In this document: one piece after another, positions 30,966 to 34,174 of the stretch
Layout of the letters: every line of letters begins with the position of its first letter
Position numbering within the stretch: position 1 is the stretch's first letter
From: Bifidobacterium ramosum
Lineage (GTDB): Bacteria; Actinomycetota; Actinomycetes; Actinomycetales; Bifidobacteriaceae
Reading direction: 5' to 3'
Assembly (NCBI RefSeq): GCF_009299505.1
Contig: NZ_WBSM01000016.1
Location: forward strand, 1-34,174
DNA: 34,174 nt
The notes under the pieces: generated by a model
Database searches by the model: none
What the model saw: only the letters and a program-made list of their open reading frames with translations
What the model was told of the DNA's origin: nothing
Made by a program: the position numbers and the translations under genes

Positions 30966-31023
30966 ATGGGCTCGCTGTCGCTGTCGATCGGCGATGATCA
31001 GCCGATCACGGCACTGCATTCGA

Positions 31024-32418
31024 TCACAGCACCGCGTTGAGGATGAAGTCGAGCACGAACAGGATCGCGACGACCCAGATCACCGGGTGCACCTTGTTCG
31101 CCTTCTTCTTGCAGGTCATCACGATGCAGTACATGATGAAGCCGCCGGCGATGCCGTACGAGATCGAGTACGAGAACGCCATGAACACGGCCGCGAAGAA
31201 CGCCGGGATCGCCTCGGTGATGTCGTTCCAGTCGATCTCCTTGAGGGAAGCGGCCATCATGCAGCCGACGATCACGAGCACGCCGGCGGTCGCGGCGGAC
31301 GGCACGGCGGAGATGATCGGGGACAGGAACGCGGACAGGGCGAAGCAGATCGCGACGACCACGGAGGTCAGGCCGGTGCGGCCGCCCGCCGCGATGCCCG
31401 CGGAGGACTCGACGTACGTGGTGGTGTTCGAGGTGCCGCAGATCGCGCCGATCGAAGTGGCGATGGAATCCGCGAACAGCGCCTTGTCCATCTTCGAGGA
31501 GAAGCCGGAGCCGTTCTCGAGGGCGCGCTCGTCGGCCTCGGAGAAGATGCCGGTGCGGCGGCCGGTGCCGATGAACGTGCCGATCGTGTCGAACGTGTCG
31601 GACATGGAGAACGCGAAGATCGTGACGATCACGAGCGGCAGACGGGCCACGTCGGAGAACAGGGCCGGGAAGCCGGCGCCGGTGAAGATCACGCCGAACG
31701 TCTGCGGCAGCTGGGCGAACGTGTCGCCGATGGAGACGGACTGGCCGAAGTTGGTCACGCCGAACGGGATGCCGACGACCGTGGTGATCGCGATGGCGAG
31801 CAGCATGCCGCCCTTGACCTTGAGCACGGTGAAGACGATCGCGAGGAACAGGCCGATGAGGAACACCCACAGCACCTTGTTGTCGAATGCGGCGAGGCCC
31901 GGGGTCGCGGCGGTGGCGAGACCCTTGCCGGCGGTCTTCGCGTCCTTCGGAGTGAAGGTGATCAGGCCGACGTTGAGCATGCCAACGTATGCGACGAACA
32001 GGCCGATGCCGCCGCCGATCGCGTGCTGCAGCGTCTCCGGGATCGCCTGGATAATCATCTTACGAATCTTGGTGACGGTGATGAGGATGTTGATCAGACC
32101 GCACAGGAACACCATGCACAGCGTCTCCTGCCAAGTGAAGCCGAGGCCGAAGCAGACGGTGTAGGTGAAGAACGCGTTCAGGCCCATGCCGGCGGCCTGC
32201 GCGTACGGCACGTTGGCGAACAGGCCCATGACGAGCGTGCCGATGATGGCCGCGATGATCGTGGCGAGGAACACGCCGCCCCACGGCATGCCCGTCTGGC
32301 TCAGGATCTGCGGGTTGACGACGATGATGTAGCTCATCGCGAAGAACGTGGTCAGACCGGCCATGACCTCGGTGGACACGGTGGTGCCGTTCTCCTTCAA
32401 ATGGAAGAACTTCTCCAT
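31024..32418 (-). CDS. NCS2 purine permease, AzgA/PbuG type
   Basis: 464 residues, 12-14 helices. The AzgA/PbuG/GhxP branch is recognised by GLTTFFAMSYIIVVNPQIL near the N-terminus, PYAQAAGMGLNAFFTYT, and FAFSMSDTFDTIGTFIGTG in the middle, followed by STTTYVESSAGIAAGGRTGL. It imports adenine, guanine and/or hypoxanthine with protons. I choose ATG 32418 (MEKFFHLKENGT), because AAGGAAG lies 9 nt upstream; ATG 32439 would have no site. I looked for a purine riboswitch in the leader and saw none. Confidence 0.92.
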   Translation of the reverse strand: MEKFFHLKENGTTVSTEVMAGLTTFFAMSYIIVVNPQILSQTGMPWGGVFLATIIAAIIGTLVMGLFANVPYAQAAGMGLNAFFTYTVCFGLGFTWQETLCMVFLCGLINILITVTKIRKMIIQAIPETLQHAIGGGIGLFVAYVGMLNVGLITFTPKDAKTAGKGLATAATPGLAAFDNKVLWVFLIGLFLAIVFTVLKVKGGMLLAIAITTVVGIPFGVTNFGQSVSIGDTFAQLPQTFGVIFTGAGFPALFSDVARLPLVIVTIFAFSMSDTFDTIGTFIGTGRRTGIFSEADERALENGSGFSSKMDKALFADSIATSIGAICGTSNTTTYVESSAGIAAGGRTGLTSVVVAICFALSAFLSPIISAVPSAATAGVLVIVGCMMAASLKEIDWNDITEAIPAFFAAVFMAFSYSISYGIAGGFIMYCIVMTCKKKANKVHPVIWVVAILFVLDFILNAVL

Positions 32419-32694
32419 ATATCTCTGCTTCCTTTTCATGGGTTGTTAGGGGCCGGGCATGCGCGCCCGCGGCGGCGGGTGCACGGTCGTGCCCCGGCGA
32501 GAATCGCGACTCGCCGTACGTCCGTTTTGTCGAACGCGCCCACGATAGCACCGTCACAAGTCATGGAGGTTTCGTGAACGCGATCCGCATGGTGAGCGCG
32601 ACCGCACGCGCATACGTCACGCACGCATCGTGTACGGATCGCACGTCATGTGTGCGTCACGCACGTATCGCACGCGTACCGCACATCACGCGAG
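32419..32694. other. purine permease/DUF559 intergenic region
   Basis: About 275 bp without a convincing gene. CGTCACGCACGCATCG (32615-32630) recurs 40 bp later with one change (32655-32670). CACG/CGTG steps are frequent throughout. The permease promoter must lie here but I see no clear -35/-10 pair. Confidence 0.5.
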
Positions 32695-32721
32695 TTATCC
32701 ACATTTGTCCACATATCCACA
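32695..32721 (+). promoter_or_regulatory. three DnaA boxes upstream of the DUF559 gene
   Basis: TTATCCACA (32695), TTGTCCACA (32705) and ATATCCACA (32713) in the same orientation, with 10-bp and 8-bp start intervals, about 50 bp before the DUF559 start. Confidence 0.65.
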
Positions 32722-32760
32722 TCCCACATCAGTCGCCCTGCACAGCCCACGCATATCCGC

Positions 32761-32766
32761 TACAGT
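32761..32766 (+). promoter_or_regulatory. -10 hexamer of the DUF559 gene, leaderless
   Basis: TACAGT ends exactly 6 bases before ATG 32773, putting the predicted transcription start on the start codon. No ribosome binding site. TGCACA 16 bp upstream is a weak -35. Confidence 0.45.
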
Positions 32767-32772
32767 CGCCCC

Positions 32773-33702
32773 ATGGACCAGACCATCACGCTCACACAGT
32801 CCCTCGCCGACCGCAAAGCCACCGCCACGCAACGCTGCGCACACCTGGCCGCGCAGCTCAACCAATCCATCCTGTTCGGCATGACCACCGCACTGGAATT
32901 GCAAGAGATTCCGGTACCAACACAATGCGGCATCGACGCGACCGCACTGCACAGCACCGCCAGCGCCGTCGCAAAACGCATCGACCTGTCGGACGGATCG
33001 CTACGGTCCCACCTGTGGCGGCCGATCGCCGCCGACCCCCGCGCCGCAATCCCCATAACCGCCACGGTCCACGCACTGCACCCGTTCCACGTGTGGGCGC
33101 AGCTTGCCCGGCACGTGGACCTCGAGGACCTGATCATACTCGGGGATGCCGTGCTGGCGGCGCGGTCGCACGATGCACGCGACACCCGCCGATCACTGAT
33201 CACGCTGATCAACGCCACTCGCGGATTCGCCGGACGCACCGCATGCCTACGCGCGCTGCCGCACCTTCGGGAGCATGTCGCGTCTCCGATGGAGACGATC
33301 GCGCGGCTTGCCGCGACACGGCACGGGATGCCCTGCCCGCTGACGAATTACACGGTGCCAGGCGAGACGTTCCCGTCCGGCGCGGCGATGACGCTGGACA
33401 TGGCATGGGTGCGGTTCCGCGTCGCGGTCGAATACGACGGCGACCACCACCGGACGGACAAGGCGCAGTGGCGGCGCGATCAGGAGAAGCGGGAGCGGTT
33501 GCGCAGCCACGGGTGGATCGTGATCGTAATCACCGCGGACAGTCTGCGCGACGCGGCGCATCGGGCGGAGTTCGCATTCCTAGTGGCACGATATCTGCTG
33601 GAGCGCGGCGCGACGTTCGAGTTCCGGCCCGTGGCGATGTCGCTGGAGTCGCGCGTTCCGCATTCGCGGGTGCTGACATTGGATGACTGCGGCGCGGCAT
33701 AG
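32773..33702 (+). CDS. DUF559-domain protein (VSR/PD-(D/E)xK nuclease fold)
   Basis: 309 residues. The C-terminal about 110 residues are the DUF559 module: AWVRFRVAVEYDGDHHRTD (Glu220, Asp222, tandem His), QWRRDQEKRERLRSHGWIVI and VITADSLRD, the layout of small VSR-like endonucleases common in Actinobacteria. The N-terminal about 190 residues are helical and match the typical AbiEi-like/uncharacterised lead part of such proteins only loosely. Whether it cuts DNA, and as repair, defence or domesticated element function, is not decidable. The start is ATG 32773; the frame continues upstream but through DnaA-box DNA. The regular hairpin array starts 30 bp after its stop. Confidence 0.8.
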   Translation: MDQTITLTQSLADRKATATQRCAHLAAQLNQSILFGMTTALELQEIPVPTQCGIDATALHSTASAVAKRIDLSDGSLRSHLWRPIAADPRAAIPITATVHALHPFHVWAQLARHVDLEDLIILGDAVLAARSHDARDTRRSLITLINATRGFAGRTACLRALPHLREHVASPMETIARLAATRHGMPCPLTNYTVPGETFPSGAAMTLDMAWVRFRVAVEYDGDHHRTDKAQWRRDQEKRERLRSHGWIVIVITADSLRDAAHRAEFAFLVARYLLERGATFEFRPVAMSLESRVPHSRVLTLDDCGAA

Positions 33703-33732
33703 GGCGCAACGGCTCTGTAGGTGTGGATGAAG

Positions 33733-34154
33733 GTCACGAGATGGCAAATCGTCGCGTTTTTCCATCGCGTGACTCGTGCACACTCAAATTGCACCGTTGA
33801 ATCGTGTGCATTGGGGTCACGGGATGGAAATACGACCCATTGTGCCATCGCGTGGCCGAAGCGTGAGTCACGGGATGGAAAATCGACCGATTATGCCATC
33901 GCGTGACCGTGAGAACCGATATATTACGTATCGTCGAGGTCACGGGATGGAAAAATCGTCTGTAATTCCATCCCGTGACTCGACGGCTGGTCACGGGATG
34001 GAAAATACATTTCATTTGCCATCCCGTGACCGAATGAGGAAGCGTAGAACGCGCAGCACGCGGTCACGGGATGGAAAAATCGTCCACGATTCCATCGCGC
34101 GATCCGGCGGCCGGTCACGGGATGGAAAAATCGGCTTATATGCCATCGCGTGAC
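33733..34154. repeat. family B: array of seven 41-bp hairpins in dimers
   Basis: Units at 33733-33773, 33816-33856, 33867-33907, 33939-33979, 33990-34030, 34063-34103 and 34114-34154. All are exactly 41 bp: a 12-bp left arm (GTCACGGGATGG), a 17-bp variable centre, and a 12-bp right arm (CCATCSCGTGAC). Units 2-3, 4-5 and 6-7 form pairs with exactly 10 bp between members; pairs recur every 123-124 bp. Centres are A/T-rich at the left (AAAAATCG) and some contain an inner palindrome. The array probably continues beyond the window. No coding frame in it is more than repeat translation. Confidence 0.95.
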
Positions 34155-34174
34155 CAGCACAACACGGCACAGCG

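Noticed and set aside
32419..32480. Purine riboswitch in front of the AzgA-type permease
   Set aside because: I found neither the conserved loop sequences nor the three-way junction stems; the leader is short.
33733..34154. CRISPR array
   Set aside because: The conserved parts are the two arms of a palindrome with a variable 17-bp core, and the intervals alternate between 10 bp and 31-42 bp. There are no uniform spacers and no cas genes.

Overview
This window is chromosomal DNA of a high-GC actinobacterium, most likely a Bifidobacterium. The grounds are a CIRCE-controlled groES, an Actinobacteria-type 7Fe ferredoxin paired with DapC, a tRNA-Tyr/Thr/Met-rpmG cluster near murB, a MoxR-DUF58-transglutaminase locus, an FHA protein followed by a very large helicase-like protein, and rplJ-rplL behind a long leader. 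The genus is an inference from gene content and order; no 16S gene is present. No phage, transposase or plasmid gene was found. The content is mostly housekeeping genes separated by unusually repeat-rich intergenic DNA.

Layout. 1-980: gene-poor, with decayed and intact 48-bp palindromes, a possible 45-codon gene and a terminator, next to tRNA-Ser(GCT). 1219-3698: an EamA transporter divergent from SOS-controlled dinB. 3700-4390: a dense palindrome field at the dinB/dapC convergent junction. 4396-6613: dapC, 7Fe ferredoxin, and a divergent HIT protein. 6716-8224: amino acid permease. 8587-10672: murB, rpmG and three tRNAs. 10777-16209: moxR and a giant DUF58-TgpA fusion. 16500-16937: groES with CIRCE. 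17038-21431: a GlpR-like membrane protein, a RimJ-like acetyltransferase, then divergent 5-formyl-THF cyclo-ligase, an FmdB zinc ribbon and a SAF-domain protein. 21440-21940: a second palindrome field. 21940-27675: the operon FHA protein, helicase-like protein with eroded catalytic motifs, 83-aa protein. 27956-29234: rplL, rplJ and their leader and promoter. 29410-32418: MHS-type MFS transporter and NCS2/AzgA purine permease. 32773-33702: DUF559 nuclease-fold protein. 33733-34154: a highly regular array of 41-bp hairpins that reaches the window edge.

The most striking feature is the intergenic repeat landscape. I see at least four unrelated palindrome families. Family A (about 48 bp) has about 18 copies, B (41 bp) has 7, C is a 20-mer in a 2+2 inverted layout, and D is two nested hairpins. 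They sit almost exclusively beyond gene 3' ends. Some are arranged with near base-pair regularity: family B in dimers with a 123-124 bp period, and family A in pairs whose centres are exact reverse complements of each other.

Other points of note are the DUF58-TgpA fusion, the apparent pseudo-helicase operon with an FHA protein, a GlpR-like receptor retained in an Rv0992c-Rv0996-like neighbourhood without the adjacent glp gene, and several start codons placed 6-7 nt after a -10-like hexamer without a ribosome binding site, suggesting leaderless mRNAs.
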